Assembly: GCA_000156295.1 (NCBI GenBank)
Contig: DS999223.1
Span: 261,442-307,160, forward strand
Reading direction: 5' to 3'
Length of the DNA: 45,719 nucleotides
Source of the DNA: a marine gamma proteobacterium HTCC2148
Lineage (GTDB): Bacteria > Pseudomonadota > Gammaproteobacteria > Pseudomonadales > Halieaceae
Below the pieces are notes generated by a model that did no database searches, was not told the origin of the DNA, and was given only the letters and a program-made list of their open reading frames with translations. The position numbers and the translations under genes are program-made. Below are positions 45,650 through 45,719 of the stretch, one piece after another. Position 1 is the first letter of the stretch. Every line of letters begins with the position of its first letter.

Positions 45650-45719
45650 CGAATTGCTCCTCTCATTGCGAGATACTCTACTTCAGCGTGAACAGGGCGA
45701 AAAGTGCCTTGCGGCCAAA

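Overview
The window looks like a chromosomal segment of a marine gammaproteobacterium. The gene order gltA - sdhCDAB - sucAB - lpd - sucCD matches the TCA block of Pseudomonas and its relatives, and prmB-aroC, tusA-epmC and queF add further gammaproteobacterial traits. The tandem DUF1254/DUF1214 proteins and the LLM oxidoreductase suggest the Cellvibrionales/Halieaceae neighbourhood, but that placement is inference because no rRNA is present.

Region 1 (1-12441): a citrate synthase gene running off the left edge is divergent from an sdhCDAB-sucAB-lpdA-sucCD run encoding succinate dehydrogenase, 2-oxoglutarate dehydrogenase and succinyl-CoA synthetase. The shared intergenic region carries a near-consensus sigma70 promoter on each strand. 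A hairpin separates sdhB from sucA and a strong terminator closes sucD.

Region 2 (12500-30990): housekeeping genes. These are htpG behind a textbook sigma32 promoter, gpsA, sixA, an alpha/beta hydrolase, a DUF4892 protein, folE, prmB, aroC, a small membrane protein, a GcvR-like double-ACT protein, UPF0270, tusA-epmC-xni-pdxB-NAD kinase-like-msrB, tRNA-Glu, an orphan formyltransferase, a secreted cupin, two small hypothetical genes, an ABC exporter, queF (broken by a one-base frameshift) and tRNA-Ser(GGA).

Region 3 (30988-41160): the accessory region and the most interesting part. Directly after tRNA-Ser there is about 600 bp of decayed DNA holding what looks like the C-terminal tail of a tyrosine recombinase. 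A compact biosynthetic locus follows. On the plus strand are an Sfp/EntD-type phosphopantetheinyl transferase, SbnA-like and SbnB-like enzymes (L-2,3-diaminopropionate supply) and a DUF418 membrane protein. Converging on them from the minus strand are an arginine:X amidinotransferase and a 1421-residue Pls/PosA-type synthetase (A-T followed by three membrane-separated C-terminal domains). Family knowledge predicts a cationic diaminopropionate (poly)peptide or an amidinated, guanidino version of it. I know of no described product for this exact combination, but I could not search.

Region 4 (41183-45719): a small secreted protein behind a palindrome, two tandem periplasmic DUF1254/DUF1214 paralogues, about 600 bp without a convincing gene, and an LLM-class flavin oxidoreductase.
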